Part shown: positions 42,125 to 50,861 of the stretch, piece by piece
How the letters are laid out: each line of letters begins with the position of its first letter
Numbering within the stretch: the first letter of the stretch is position 1
Source of the DNA: Rhodanobacter sp.
GTDB taxonomy: Bacteria > Pseudomonadota > Gammaproteobacteria > Xanthomonadales > Rhodanobacteraceae
Length of the DNA: 64,000 bases
Assembly (NCBI GenBank): GCA_024711345.1
Contig: JANJTA010000012.1
Location: 124,001-188,000 of the forward strand
Reading direction: 5' to 3'
The notes under the pieces: model-generated
What the model was told of the DNA's origin: nothing
The model's database searches: none
Seen by the model: only the letters and a program-made list of their open reading frames with translations
Translations under genes and position numbers: made by a program

Positions 42125-43167
42125 TCACCCCTCGCATCGCGATCTACGGTGCCTATGGCCATACCGGCCGCTTCGTGCTGGCCGAATTGCGCCGCCGCGG
42201 CTTCGCGCCGGTGGCCTGCGGCCGCGACGCGGCCCGGTTGCACGAGCTGGCCGCGGCCACCGGCGCCGAGCTGCGCGTGGCGTCGACCAACGATCCCGCC
42301 GCGCTGGATGCCGCCTTCGCCGGCACCGCCGCCGTCCTGCACTGCGCCGGGCCGTTCCTCGACACCGCCGCACCGGTGCTGGACGCCGCGCTGCGCGCAC
42401 GCATCCACTACCTCGACGTGGCGGCCGAACAACAAGCCGTGGTCGACACCCTGGCGCGCGACGCCGAGGCGAAAGCCGCCGGCGTGACGGTGGTGCCGGC
42501 AATGGCCTTCTACGGCGGCCTTGCCGATCTGCTGGCCAGCGCCGCGCTGGGCGGCGCCACCGAGGCGGACGCGGTGGACATCGCCGTGGCGCTCGATGGC
42601 TGGCATCCCACGCGCGGCACGCGCCTTACCGGCGAGCGCAACCACTACCCGCGCACCTATATCGAACATGGCCGCCGTCGCACCGTGCCCGACCCCGCAC
42701 CGCTGCGCGAGACGGATTTCCCGGCACCGTTCGGACGCCTGCAAACCGTGCTGCTGCCTCTGTCCGAAGCCATCGTGCTGCCGCACCACATCGCTTGCCG
42801 CAACCTGCATGCATGGATGAACCTGGCGCCGTTGCGCGACCTGCGCGATCCGGCCACGCCGGCACCGGTGGCCGCCGACGACAGCGGACGTTCCGCGCAA
42901 CGCTTCGTGGTCGAGGTGCAGGTGCAGCGCGGCCACCGCAACGTTCGCGCCACCGCCGGCGGCCGCGACATCTACGCGGTAACCGCGCCGCTGCTGGTCG
43001 AGGCCCTGCAGCGCATCCTGGACGGGCGCGTCAGAGGCAATGGCGCGCTTGCTCCGGGGCAGGCCTTCGACGCGCGCGATTTCCTGGCCGCGCTCGATCC
43101 GGGAAGGATCGCCGTCACGTACGAGGACGGCGCTGCAGCGGAGATCGCGCCGGCTTCCGCACGCTGA
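42121..43167 (+). CDS. saccharopine dehydrogenase-like oxidoreductase
   Basis: A 348-aa protein with an N-terminal Rossmann motif GAYGHTGR (9-16) and the Sacchrp_dh_NADP domain (LHCAGPFLDTAAPVLDAALRARIHYLDVAAEQ). The C-terminal half resembles trans-acting enoyl reductase-like relatives. Family members usually act as NADP-dependent reductases, often with unknown substrate; true saccharopine metabolism is unlikely. It is the last gene of the coupled unit with the miniprotein and hydrolase (ATGA overlap). Confidence 0.85.
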   Translation: MITPRIAIYGAYGHTGRFVLAELRRRGFAPVACGRDAARLHELAAATGAELRVASTNDPAALDAAFAGTAAVLHCAGPFLDTAAPVLDAALRARIHYLDVAAEQQAVVDTLARDAEAKAAGVTVVPAMAFYGGLADLLASAALGGATEADAVDIAVALDGWHPTRGTRLTGERNHYPRTYIEHGRRRTVPDPAPLRETDFPAPFGRLQTVLLPLSEAIVLPHHIACRNLHAWMNLAPLRDLRDPATPAPVAADDSGRSAQRFVVEVQVQRGHRNVRATAGGRDIYAVTAPLLVEALQRILDGRVRGNGALAPGQAFDARDFLAALDPGRIAVTYEDGAAAEIAPASAR

Positions 43168-43220
43168 GCGGGGATCGGGGGGCACCGCCGCTATACTGGC
43201 GCTCCCTGCAAGGACCCCCC

Positions 43221-44087
43221 ATGAGCGAAGACCACGTCACCGAACTGGTCGAGTTGCTGCAACTCGAACGACTGGAAGACAACCTGTTCCGTGGCCAGAG
43301 CCGCGACATCGGCACCCGCTTCGTGTTCGGCGGCCAGGTGCTGGGGCAGGCGCTGGCGGCGGCGCAACAGACCGTGGACACCTCACGCCAAGCGCATTCG
43401 CTGCACGCCTACTTCCTGCGCGCCGGCGACATCGAGGCGCCGATCGTCTATAGCGTGGAGCGCACCCGCGACGGCGGCACGTTCTCCTCGCGCCGGGTGG
43501 TGGCGATCCAGCACGGCCAGCCGATCCTGAACGGCTCGATCTCGTTCCAGGCGCCCGAGCCGGGCGTGGAACACCAGACCAGCATGCCCGAGGTGCCGGC
43601 GCCGGAAGACATCGAGCCGCTGCATCCGCTGCCCGCCGACGAACTGGCGCGGCTGCCGGTGAAGCTGCAGCGCTGGCTGGGCATCGACGGCCCGTTCGAG
43701 TTCCGCCAGGTGTGGCCGCGCGACGAGCTGCATCCGGTCAAGCGCCCGCCGATCCAGCACATCTGGTTCCGGCTCACCTCGCCGATCGAGGATTCGGCCA
43801 TCCTGCACCGCGCGCTGCTGGCCTACGCCTCCGATTTCCACCTGATCGGCACCGCCACGCTGCCGCACGGCATCTCCTACATGACCCACAACGTGCAGAT
43901 GGCCAGCCTCGACCACGCGCTGTGGTTCCACCGCCCGTTCCGCGTCGACGAATGGCTGCTGTACTCGTTCGACAGCCCCACCGCGCAGGGCGCACGTGGC
44001 CTGGCGCGCGGGCAGATCTTCAGCCGCGACGGCCGCCTGGTCGCCTCCTCCGCGCAGGAAGGGCTGATCCGCGTGCGCGGCGACTGA
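43221..44087 (+). CDS. tesB: acyl-CoA thioesterase II TesB
   Basis: A 288-aa double-hotdog thioesterase hydrolysing medium- and long-chain acyl-CoA. The N-terminal hotdog has VFGGQVLGQALAAAQ (37-51) and AHSLHAYFLRAGD; the C-terminal one holds SLDHALWFHRPFRVDEWLLY and ARGLARGQIFSRDGRLVASSAQEGLIR. The length matches E. coli TesB (286). TATACT at 43192 is 23 bases before the ATG and is a good -10. Confidence 0.96.
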   Translation: MSEDHVTELVELLQLERLEDNLFRGQSRDIGTRFVFGGQVLGQALAAAQQTVDTSRQAHSLHAYFLRAGDIEAPIVYSVERTRDGGTFSSRRVVAIQHGQPILNGSISFQAPEPGVEHQTSMPEVPAPEDIEPLHPLPADELARLPVKLQRWLGIDGPFEFRQVWPRDELHPVKRPPIQHIWFRLTSPIEDSAILHRALLAYASDFHLIGTATLPHGISYMTHNVQMASLDHALWFHRPFRVDEWLLYSFDSPTAQGARGLARGQIFSRDGRLVASSAQEGLIRVRGD

Positions 44088-44088
44088 G

Positions 44089-44094
44089 TAGAAT
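44089..44094 (+). promoter_or_regulatory. -10 box for a leaderless mRNA (small membrane protein gene)
   Basis: TAGAAT is followed by exactly six bases and then the ATG at 44101. The expected transcript start coincides with the A of the start codon, and no ribosome site precedes it. It overlaps the end of tesB. Confidence 0.5.
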
Positions 44095-44100
44095 CGCGAC

Positions 44101-44490
44101 ATGCGCCAGATCTACACCTCGCCCCGCCCGGAAAGCATCGACGCCGTGGTCGCCCTGATGGCCGAGCACGGCATCGCGGCGACGGTGGAAAACCGCTCCA
44201 ACTACAACCGGCCGAGCTACCAGCGTTTCAGCTACTCGGCGCGCAGCGACGACCGCAGCCGCTGGGCGCAGGTGTGGATCACCCACGCCGACGACTACCC
44301 CAAGGCGCGCGCGCTGCTGCGCGAGATCGGCATCGAGCCGGTGGTGCGCCACGGCGAGGAACTGGCCGCGGCGCGCAACCCCAGCCCGCTGGACCGGCGC
44401 AACCGCACGGTGACGCGGGTGCGCCGCATCGTGTTGCTGGTGGTGCTGGGGGTGGTCGCGGTGGCGATGCTGCGCTTCCTGCGCATGTAA
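44101..44490 (+). CDS. small protein with DUF2007-like domain and C-terminal TM helix
   Basis: A 129-aa protein. The N-terminal about 80 residues form an alternating beta/alpha pattern (IYTSPRPESIDAVVALMAEHGIAATVENR ... WITHADDYPKARALLREIG) like DUF2007/signal-transducing small domains. The C-terminal helix RIVLLVVLGVVAVAMLRFL (about 108-126) anchors it in the membrane. The function is unknown. No Shine-Dalgarno is seen and a TAGAAT box ends six bases before the ATG, suggesting a leaderless mRNA. Confidence 0.78.
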   Translation: MRQIYTSPRPESIDAVVALMAEHGIAATVENRSNYNRPSYQRFSYSARSDDRSRWAQVWITHADDYPKARALLREIGIEPVVRHGEELAAARNPSPLDRRNRTVTRVRRIVLLVVLGVVAVAMLRFLRM

Positions 44491-44524
44491 CCCGCCGCCG
44501 GATGCGCCGCCACGGCGGCCGGCA

Positions 44525-44530
44525 TAGAAT
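44525..44530 (+). promoter_or_regulatory. -10 box for a leaderless mRNA (bpt)
   Basis: TAGAAT, six bases, ATG 44537. This is the same geometry as the gene just upstream. No -35 match is seen 17 bases upstream, so the promoter may be weak or extended. Confidence 0.5.
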
Positions 44531-44536
44531 CGGGGA

Positions 44537-45244
44537 ATGCGCCGTTCCGAACAAGTCCGCCTGTTCCAGACGCTGCCCCACGCGTGCGGCTACTACGCCG
44601 ACCGCACGGCGCAGAACCTGGTGCTGGACCCGGCCGCGCCGAACCTGGACAAGCTGTACGGGCCGGCGCTCGAGCGCGGCTTCCGCCGCGCCGGCGGCCA
44701 CCTGTACTTCCCGCACTGCGCGCAATGCCACGCCTGCACGCCGTGCCGCATCGACGTGGCGAATTTCCAGCCGGACCGCACCCAGCGCCGATGCCTGAAA
44801 CGCAACGCCGACCTGACGGTCAGCGAGTCGATCCCCGGCTACAACCGCGAGCGCCACGCGCTGTACGAGCGCTACCTGCAGAGCCGCCACGCCGGCGGCG
44901 GCATGGACGACGCGGAGGCCAGCGATTTCCGCCGCTTCCTCACCGCGCCATGGAGCCCCACCCTGTTCATGGAGCTGCGCCTGGGCCCCCGCCTGCTCGC
45001 GGTGGCGGTTACCGACGTCTGCCCGAACGGCGCTTCGGCGGTCTATACCTTTTACGACCCCGACGAGACCGCGCGCAGCCTCGGCACTTGCGCCATCCTG
45101 CAGCAGGTGGCGTTGTGCCGCCGCCGCGGCCTGCCGTGGCTGTACCTGGGCTTCTGGATCGACGGCCATCCGAAGATGGACTACAAGCGGCGCTTCAAGC
45201 CGCTGCAGATCCGCACCGCCGAAGGCTGGCAACCCATGCCGTAG
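44537..45244 (+). CDS. bpt: aspartate/glutamate leucyltransferase Bpt
   Basis: A 235-aa aminoacyl-tRNA-protein transferase of the N-degron pathway, adding Leu to N-terminal Asp or Glu. The N-terminal CGY (residues 17-19) and the CxxC cluster CAQCHACTPCR (about 61-71) match the ATE N domain. The C domain has YTFYDPDETARSLGTCAILQQV and LGFWIDGHPKMDYKRRFKPLQ. The length equals the family's. The stop TAG lies within a REP that begins at 45241. ClpS/ClpA/Aat are not in the window. Confidence 0.96.
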   Translation: MRRSEQVRLFQTLPHACGYYADRTAQNLVLDPAAPNLDKLYGPALERGFRRAGGHLYFPHCAQCHACTPCRIDVANFQPDRTQRRCLKRNADLTVSESIPGYNRERHALYERYLQSRHAGGGMDDAEASDFRRFLTAPWSPTLFMELRLGPRLLAVAVTDVCPNGASAVYTFYDPDETARSLGTCAILQQVALCRRRGLPWLYLGFWIDGHPKMDYKRRFKPLQIRTAEGWQPMP

Positions 45245-45320
45245 GAGCCCGCTCGCGGGCGATGCTTTTTCGAACCCCCGAATCCCGTGAAAAGAGCAGC
45301 GCCCGCGAGCGGGCTCCTAC
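45241..45320. repeat. REP element, GTAGGAGCCCG family (copy 3)
   Basis: GTAGGAGCCCGCTCGCGGGC at the left and GCCCGCGAGCGGGCTCCTAC at the right enclose a 40-base centre. The left GTAG supplies the TAG stop of bpt, and the right CTAC supplies, on the other strand, the TAG stop of the GltS-like gene. The element is the whole gap between the two genes. Confidence 0.94.
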
Positions 45321-46837
45321 GGGTGTGCGGGCGGAGTGCCAGCCTGCGGGTACGGGAACAGCTGCTCCAGCGGGATCGACAATCCGTCGTCGCCGACCAC
45401 GCGGCAATGGCTGCGCCTGAGCTGGCGCGGTTCGCTGACGCCGCAGCTGTGCGCGATGATGCCGACCTCGTGCATCAGGTTCTTCGCGTAGTGGTAGACC
45501 CGCTCGCTCTTGTCGCTGACCACCAGGCCGCGCTGCAGCTTCGGGTTCTGCGTGGTGATGCCGGTGGGACAGGTGTTGCGATTGCACTGCAGCGACTGGA
45601 TGCAGCCCAGCGCCAGCATGAAGCCGCGCGCGGAGTTGACGAAATCCGCGCCGAGCGACAGCGCCCACGCCACGTCGTAGGCAGTGATGCACTTGCCCGA
45701 GCAGACCACCTTGATGCGCTCGCGCAGGCCCTTGACGATCAACATGTCGAGCAGCGCCGGCAGCGCCTCGTGCAGCGGCAGGCCGACGCCCTCCATCAAG
45801 GTCTGCGGCGCCGCACCGGTGCCGCCTTCGGAGCCGTCGACGATGATGAAATCCGGCGCGCTTTCGATGCCGCGCTTCCACACCTCGTCGCACAGCTCGC
45901 CGATCCACTCGACGCCGCCGAGCACCGCCTTGAAACCCACCGGCTTGCCGGTGAGCTCGCGGATGTGCGCGATCGCGTCCATCAGCTCGGGCACGTTGCC
46001 GATGTCGAGGTGACGGTTCGGGCTCTGCGAATCCTGACCGACCGGGATGCCGCGGATCGCGGCGATCTCGGCGGTGACCTTCGCGCCGGGCAGCAGACCG
46101 CCCATGCCGGGCTTGGCGCCCTGGCCCAGCTTGATGCTGACCATCTTCACCTGCGGGTGGGCGCAGATCGCCAGCAGCTTGCCGTCGTCGAGCTTGCCCT
46201 CGCTCGTGCGCACGCCGTACTTGGCGGTGCCGATCTCGAACACGATGTCGCAGCCGCCTTCCAGGTGATACGGCGCCAGCCCGCCCTCGCCGGTGTCCAT
46301 CCAGATCCCGGCCTTGGCCGCGCCGCGCGACAGCGCGCGCACCGCCGGTGCCGACAAGGCGCCGAAGCTCATCGCCGAAATGTTGAAGAACGCCGCGTGA
46401 CTGTACGGCTCGCGTGCGTACGGGCCAATCGTCACCGGCACCGGCTCGACGTGGTCCACGCCCAGGTCGGGGAACGGCGCGTTGACGAAGAACGGCACGC
46501 CCTCGGCGCGCAGGTCGCGGCTGGAGCCGAACGCGTTGGTGTTGTCGACATTCTTGGCGGCGCGATAGACCCAGGTGCGCTGCGCGCGGTTGAACGGCAG
46601 CTCCTCGCGGTCGCTGGAATACAGGTACTGGCGGAAGAACTCGCCCAGGTGCAGGAACCAGTAGCGGAAGTGGCCGATCACCGGAAAATTGCGCAGCACG
46701 GCGTTGCCGGTCTGGTTGCGGTCGACCACCCAGGTCACCGCCAGCACCACCAGCACCAGCGCCAGCAACAGCAGGGCAAAGGCCGTGACCAGTTCGACCA
46801 GCACCACCAGCCAGTGCGCAAAGCCGCTTGATTCCAT
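45317..46837 (-). CDS. membrane-anchored FMN-binding glutamate synthase-like protein
   Basis: A 506-aa stand-alone relative of the glutamate synthase FMN domain. Two TM helices at the N terminus (about 8-32) precede a TIM barrel with ISAMSFGALSAPAVRALSRGA, GEGGLAPYHLEGGCDIVFEIGTAKYG and the C-rich region GKCITAYDVAWALSLGADFVNSARGF...CNRNTCPTGITTQ, where GltB has its Fe-S ligands. There is no amidotransferase or GltD partner, so it probably does not make glutamate from glutamine. The physiological reaction is unknown. The stop is within a REP. Confidence 0.9.
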   Translation of the reverse strand: MESSGFAHWLVVLVELVTAFALLLLALVLVVLAVTWVVDRNQTGNAVLRNFPVIGHFRYWFLHLGEFFRQYLYSSDREELPFNRAQRTWVYRAAKNVDNTNAFGSSRDLRAEGVPFFVNAPFPDLGVDHVEPVPVTIGPYAREPYSHAAFFNISAMSFGALSAPAVRALSRGAAKAGIWMDTGEGGLAPYHLEGGCDIVFEIGTAKYGVRTSEGKLDDGKLLAICAHPQVKMVSIKLGQGAKPGMGGLLPGAKVTAEIAAIRGIPVGQDSQSPNRHLDIGNVPELMDAIAHIRELTGKPVGFKAVLGGVEWIGELCDEVWKRGIESAPDFIIVDGSEGGTGAAPQTLMEGVGLPLHEALPALLDMLIVKGLRERIKVVCSGKCITAYDVAWALSLGADFVNSARGFMLALGCIQSLQCNRNTCPTGITTQNPKLQRGLVVSDKSERVYHYAKNLMHEVGIIAHSCGVSEPRQLRRSHCRVVGDDGLSIPLEQLFPYPQAGTPPAHP

Positions 46838-46927
46838 CCCGCCCCTCCTTACCGTCAGTCGAATGCCGGCGGCGACGCCGCGGCCGCCAGCGCCAAGCCT
46901 ATCGCATCGACTGGTTCGGGCGGCCGC

Positions 46928-48109
46928 TCACAGCTCGATGCGCAGATGGCCCGCCGCGCGCACCGCCTTGCCCACCGCCGCTTCGAGCGATTCGGCGCGC
47001 GCCAGCGTCACCGCCATGCGCCGGCGCCCCTTCACCTCGGGTTTGCCGAAGACGCGCAGCTGCGTGTCCGGTTCGGCCAGTGCCGCGGCGACGCCGTGGT
47101 AGCGCGGCCCCGCGCCCTCGCCTTCCACCAGCACCGCGCACGAGGCCGATGGCCCGTACTGGTGGATCACCGGGATCGGCAGGCCGAGGATCGCGCGTGC
47201 ATGCAGGGCGAACTCGGAGAACTCCTGCGAGATCAGGGTCACCAGGCCGGTGTCGTGCGGGCGCGGACTGACTTCGGAAAAAATCACCGCGTCGCCTTTG
47301 ACGAAAAACTCCACGCCGAACACACCCCAGCCGCCCAGCGCGCCGGTGACCGCGGCGGCCTGTCGCTGCGCCTCGGCCAGCGCGGCGTCGCTCATTGGCT
47401 GCGGCTGCCACGACTCGCGATAGTCGCCTTCTTCCTGGCGGTGGCCGATCGGCGCGCAGAAGCTCACGCCATCGACGTGCCGCACGGTGAGCAGGGTGAT
47501 CTCGTAGTCGAAGTCGACGAAGCCCTCGACGATCACCCGGCCCTTGCCAGCGCGCCCGCCGGACTGCGCGTAGTCCCACGCATGCCGCAACCCCTCGGCG
47601 GCGCGCACCACGCTCTGGCCCTTGCCGGAGGAACTCATCACCGGCTTGATCACGAACGGGTAGCCGATCGCGGCCGCCGCCTCGCGGTACTGCGCCTCGT
47701 TGTCGCAGAAGCGGTACGGCGAGGTCGGCAATTTCAGTTCCTCGGCGGCCAGCCGGCGGATGCCTTCGCGGTCCATCGTCAGCCACGCCGCGCGGGCAGT
47801 CGGGATCACCCGCTGGCCTTCCTGCTCCAGCGCGATCAGGGTCGGCGTGTGGATCGCCTCGATCTCCGGCACCACCAGGTCGGGCTGCTCCAGCTCGATC
47901 ACCGCACGCAGCGCGGCGCCATCGAGCATGTCGATCACATGGCTGCGGTGGGTTACCTGCATCGCCGGCGCGTTCGCGTAGCGGTCCACCGCGATCACCT
48001 CTACCGCGTAGCGCTGCAGCTCGATCGCCAGCTCCTTGCCCAGCTCGCCGGCACCCAGCAGCAGCACGCGCAGCGCGTGGTTGGAATGGGGGGTGCCAAA
48101 GGGCTTCAT
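46928..48109 (-). CDS. purT: formate-dependent GAR transformylase PurT
   Basis: A 393-aa ATP-grasp enzyme making formyl-GAR from GAR, formate and ATP in purine synthesis, the folate-independent alternative to Pur[16 protein letters not shown] is the N-terminal loop. [16 protein letters not shown] is the ATP-binding P loop, [25 protein letters not shown] binds Mg-ATP, and RYHGVAAAL closes the family's C domain. The start 48109 has CGGAGA upstream. It is a single gene divergent from the SPFH gene. Confidence 0.97.
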   Translation of the reverse strand: MKPFGTPHSNHALRVLLLGAGELGKELAIELQRYAVEVIAVDRYANAPAMQVTHRSHVIDMLDGAALRAVIELEQPDLVVPEIEAIHTPTLIALEQEGQRVIPTARAAWLTMDREGIRRLAAEELKLPTSPYRFCDNEAQYREAAAAIGYPFVIKPVMSSSGKGQSVVRAAEGLRHAWDYAQSGGRAGKGRVIVEGFVDFDYEITLLTVRHVDGVSFCAPIGHRQEEGDYRESWQPQPMSDAALAEAQRQAAAVTGALGGWGVFGVEFFVKGDAVIFSEVSPRPHDTGLVTLISQEFSEFALHARAILGLPIPVIHQYGPSASCAVLVEGEGAGPRYHGVAAALAEPDTQLRVFGKPEVKGRRRMAVTLARAESLEAAVGKAVRAAGHLRIEL

Positions 48110-48183
48110 CGGGTTCTCCGGAGGCGACAAAGCCGCATTGTAAGCGGCTACCCGGCGTCACCCGTGCCGGCAACGCAGTTTAC

Positions 48184-48212
48184 TTGCACTAGATATCATT
48201 TTGATATCTAAT
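48184..48212 (+). promoter_or_regulatory. promoter with a palindromic operator in the spacer (SPFH operon)
   Basis: TTGCAC (-35, 48184-48189), 17 bases, TCTAAT (-10, 48207-48212). The spacer is filled by a perfect dyad: 9-base arms TAGATATCA and TGATATCTA around TTT (48190-48210). A dyad placed between -35 and -10 is the classic layout for repressor control. AT-rich sequence here stands out in the GC-rich background. The regulator is not identified. Confidence 0.72.
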
Positions 48213-48236
48213 CATCACACCTCAGGGAGACCTCTC

Positions 48237-49112
48237 ATGAACGAACGCAATGGCTTTTCCATCGCCGGCATTCCCTTCGTCGGCTTCTGCCTGATCCTGG
48301 CCGGCATCGGCGGGTGGATGGTGGTCGGCGCCATCCACGGCCAACCGGACGCACCGCCGCTCGTGGAGCTGCTGGGCGGCGCGCTGCTGCTGGCCCTCGA
48401 TGCCTTCCTGCTCAAGGGCTTCTTCCAGGTCGCCCCGAACGAGGGCCAGGTACTGCAGTTGTTCGGCAAATACGCCGGCAGCGTGCGCATGGAAGGCCTG
48501 CGCTGGACCAACCCGTTCTGCAGCCGCCGCCGCATCTCGCTGCGCGTGCGCAATTTCGAGAGCGGCAAGCTGAAGGTCAACGACAACGACGGCAATCCGA
48601 TCGAGATTGCCGCGGTGGTGGTGTGGCAGGTGATCGACACCGCCGAGGCCGTGTTCTGCGTCGACGATTACGAGAACTTCGTGCACATCCAGAGCGAGTC
48701 GGCGCTGCGGCAGATGGCGCAGAGCTACCCCTACGATGCCCACGACGACGGCAAGCCCTCGTTGCGCAGTCATGGCGAGGTGATCAATTCGCACCTGCGC
48801 GACGAGATCCAGACCCGCCTCGGCAAGGCGGGCGTGCAGGTAGTCGAGGCGCGCATCAGCCATCTCGCCTACGCCCAGGAAATCGCCCAGGCGATGCTGC
48901 AACGGCAGCAGGCCGGCGCGATCATCGCCGCCCGCACCAGGATCGTCGAGGGCGCGGTGAGCATGGTCGGGATGGCACTGGACCAGCTCAGTCAGCGCGG
49001 CGTGGTGAACCTGGACGAGGAGCGCAGGGCGGCGATGGTCAGCAACCTGCTGGTCGTGCTGTGTGGCGAGCGCGGCACCCAGCCGGTGCTGAACACCGGC
49101 ACCTTGTACTGA
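48237..49112 (+). CDS. SPFH/band-7 domain membrane protein
   Basis: A 291-aa protein. A TM hairpin at about 8-60 ([20 protein letters not shown] and [19 protein letters not shown]) is followed by a band-7 domain (about 65-240). That domain carries [30 protein letters not shown] and [39 protein letters not shown]. Such proteins form large cytosolic or periplasmic cages and scaffold membrane proteases. AGGGAGA precedes ATG 48237. A 64-aa ribbon-helix-helix gene follows 9 bp later, a pairing I also associate with related bacteria. A palindromic operator controls the pair. Confidence 0.92.
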   Translation: MNERNGFSIAGIPFVGFCLILAGIGGWMVVGAIHGQPDAPPLVELLGGALLLALDAFLLKGFFQVAPNEGQVLQLFGKYAGSVRMEGLRWTNPFCSRRRISLRVRNFESGKLKVNDNDGNPIEIAAVVVWQVIDTAEAVFCVDDYENFVHIQSESALRQMAQSYPYDAHDDGKPSLRSHGEVINSHLRDEIQTRLGKAGVQVVEARISHLAYAQEIAQAMLQRQQAGAIIAARTRIVEGAVSMVGMALDQLSQRGVVNLDEERRAAMVSNLLVVLCGERGTQPVLNTGTLY

Positions 49113-49121
49113 TTCCCCGCG

Positions 49122-49316
49122 ATGGCCGGCGAGAAAAAAGCCTACCCGCTGCGCATCAGCGCGGCCGTGCTGGAGGCCATGCAACGCTGGTCCGACGACG
49201 AGCTGCGCAGCCTCAACGCGCAGATCGAGTACGTGCTGCGCGAGGCGCTGCGCAAGGCCGGCCGGCTGAAGGCCGGCCCGGCCAAGCCAGCGGCCGACGA
49301 GCACCACGCCGATTGA
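49122..49316 (+). CDS. small ribbon-helix-helix (Arc-like) protein
   Basis: A 64-aa protein. [43 protein letters not shown] has the beta-strand plus two-helix pattern of Arc/CopG DNA-binding proteins, with a Lys/Ala-rich tail. It starts 9 bp after the SPFH stop. It could regulate the SPFH promoter dyad (inference), since RHH dimers bind such palindromes. It converges on the next gene with an 8-bp gap. Confidence 0.82.
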   Translation: MAGEKKAYPLRISAAVLEAMQRWSDDELRSLNAQIEYVLREALRKAGRLKAGPAKPAADEHHAD

Positions 49317-49324
49317 ACGGGCGC

Positions 49325-49735
49325 TCAGTGCCCGCGGGCGGCCACCGCCTGCAACTGCGGCAGCCTGAGCCGCACCGGCGGATGCTGTTTGCCGGTTACC
49401 TGCAACCACGATCCCTGCCGCGCGATCGACTGCACCTCCGGCAGGCCGTCGTCCGCGCCGAGCCGCTGCAACGGACGGCCGTCGACGGCGTCGTAGACCA
49501 CCAGTTCGCGGGTCGCCGGGTCGACCACCAGCAGCCAGTCGTGGGCAGCGTCCTGCCAGTGCACGAGCGAGGGCGTCGACCGCGTTGCCGCCGCGCGATC
49601 GGCCACCGGCCAGCACCACCCCAACACGGCTGCCGCCAACGCCAGCAGCAACGCGGCGCGGGCCATGCCGCGCAAGTAGCAGCCTGGCGACCAGGCCACG
49701 ACAGGCCATCGGCGGAGGGTGATCTGCGGGTCCAT
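49325..49735 (-). CDS. small membrane-anchored protein of unknown function
   Basis: A 136-aa protein. A hydrophobic helix at about 24-43 (MARAALLLALAAAVLGWCWPV) and a periplasmic-looking beta-rich part (HDWLLVVDPATRELVVYDAVDGRPLQRLGADDGLPEVQSIARQGSWLQV) resemble a single blade of a PQQ/WD-like repeat. I do not recognise it. The start MDPQITL at 49735 is the best ATG that keeps the helix, with no strong ribosome site; MARAAL at 49669 is an alternative. Confidence 0.6.
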   Translation of the reverse strand: MDPQITLRRWPVVAWSPGCYLRGMARAALLLALAAAVLGWCWPVADRAAATRSTPSLVHWQDAAHDWLLVVDPATRELVVYDAVDGRPLQRLGADDGLPEVQSIARQGSWLQVTGKQHPPVRLRLPQLQAVAARGH

Positions 49736-49784
49736 GCCCGCACCTTCGCAAGCGGCGATGACCGCCGCATGACAGCCGCAGGAA

Positions 49785-50165
49785 CTAGGCGTTGCGCGTG
49801 CGCAACGTCCAGCCAAGCGCGAGCCAGCCGACGACGAAGGCGAGCCCGCCGAACGGCGTGATGATTCCCACCCAGCGCGGCGCGCCCAGCGCCAGCGCGT
49901 ACAGGCTGCCGCTGAACAGCACGATGCCGGCGGCGAAGGCGAACATCGCGAGGCGTCTGCTGCGGCCTTGCCCGAGTCCCGCCGCCACGGCCAGCGCCAG
50001 CGCATGCCACACGTGATAGTCCACCGCCGTGTGCCACAACTCGCTGCCGCGCGCATCGAGCACACCGCGCAGCGCATGCGCACCGAACGCGCCCAGCAGC
50101 ACCGCACTGGCGCCCGTCACGCCGACCAGCACGGCAACGCGGGGAGTGACAGCTGCTCGCATCAT
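49785..50165 (-). CDS. DUF423 family membrane protein
   Basis: A 126-aa four-helix membrane protein of the DUF423/YgdD family. VLLGAFGAHALRGVLDARGSELWHTAVDYHVWHALAL is its signature (FGAHxLK and WxTAVxYxxxHALAL). Family function is unknown. Two ATGs abut at 50165 and 50162. It is divergent from the Sco gene; the 78-bp gap may hold both promoters. Confidence 0.9.
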   Translation of the reverse strand: MMRAAVTPRVAVLVGVTGASAVLLGAFGAHALRGVLDARGSELWHTAVDYHVWHALALAVAAGLGQGRSRRLAMFAFAAGIVLFSGSLYALALGAPRWVGIITPFGGLAFVVGWLALGWTLRTRNA

Positions 50166-50243
50166 GCGTATTCCCGGCCTGGACGAACCCGGCCACGCGG
50201 CCGGTGTCGTATGCTTGAACGGATGAACACCGAGGATTCTCGC

Positions 50244-50861
50244 ATGAAGCCCCGCCACTGGCTGCGCCCTGCCCTGCTGCTCCTGCTGCTCGCCACCGGC
50301 GTGCTGCTGGGCGGCTGCCATCGCGGCGAACCGTTGCCGCTGCGGCTGACCAACATCAGCGGGCACATGCCCGACCTCGATTTCAAGCTCACCGACGACA
50401 ACGGCAAGGCCGTCACCGGCGCCGACTACCACGGCAAGGTGGTGTTGCTGTACTTCGGCTATACCCACTGCCCCGACGTCTGCCCGCTGACCCTGGCGCA
50501 ACTGCACGTGGTGATGCAGCGGCTGGGGCCGCTGGCCGACGGCGCGCGCATCCTGTTCGTCAGCGTCGACCCGGCGCGCGACACGCCGGCGATCATGCAC
50601 GGCTACGTCAACGCGTTCGACAAGCGGGCTGTCGGACTGGTCGGCGACGCGCGCAGCGTCGAGGCGCTGAGCAAGCGCTACCGCTCCGCCTTCACCCGCG
50701 AACCCAGTGCGGCTGACGGCAGCTACGAAGTGAGCCACAGCTCGGCGATCTACGTGTTCGACCGCGACGGCCGCGCCCGGGTGCTGGCCACCCCGTCCGC
50801 CTCGCAGGACGACCTGGTGCACGATCTGCACCTGCTGCTCGACACCGGAGCCACCTCATGA
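50244..50861 (+). CDS. SCO1/SenC copper chaperone (lipoprotein)
   Basis: A 205-aa thioredoxin-fold copper chaperone for the Cu-A centre of cytochrome oxidase. The lipobox LLGGC has the Cys at 25. The copper Cys pair is C76 and C80 in THCPDVC, and the ligand His is in EVSHSSAIYVFD near residue 168. GAGGA precedes ATG 50244. It overlaps the PCu(A)C gene by four bases, so the two are made together. Confidence 0.95.
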   Translation: MKPRHWLRPALLLLLLATGVLLGGCHRGEPLPLRLTNISGHMPDLDFKLTDDNGKAVTGADYHGKVVLLYFGYTHCPDVCPLTLAQLHVVMQRLGPLADGARILFVSVDPARDTPAIMHGYVNAFDKRAVGLVGDARSVEALSKRYRSAFTREPSAADGSYEVSHSSAIYVFDRDGRARVLATPSASQDDLVHDLHLLLDTGATS

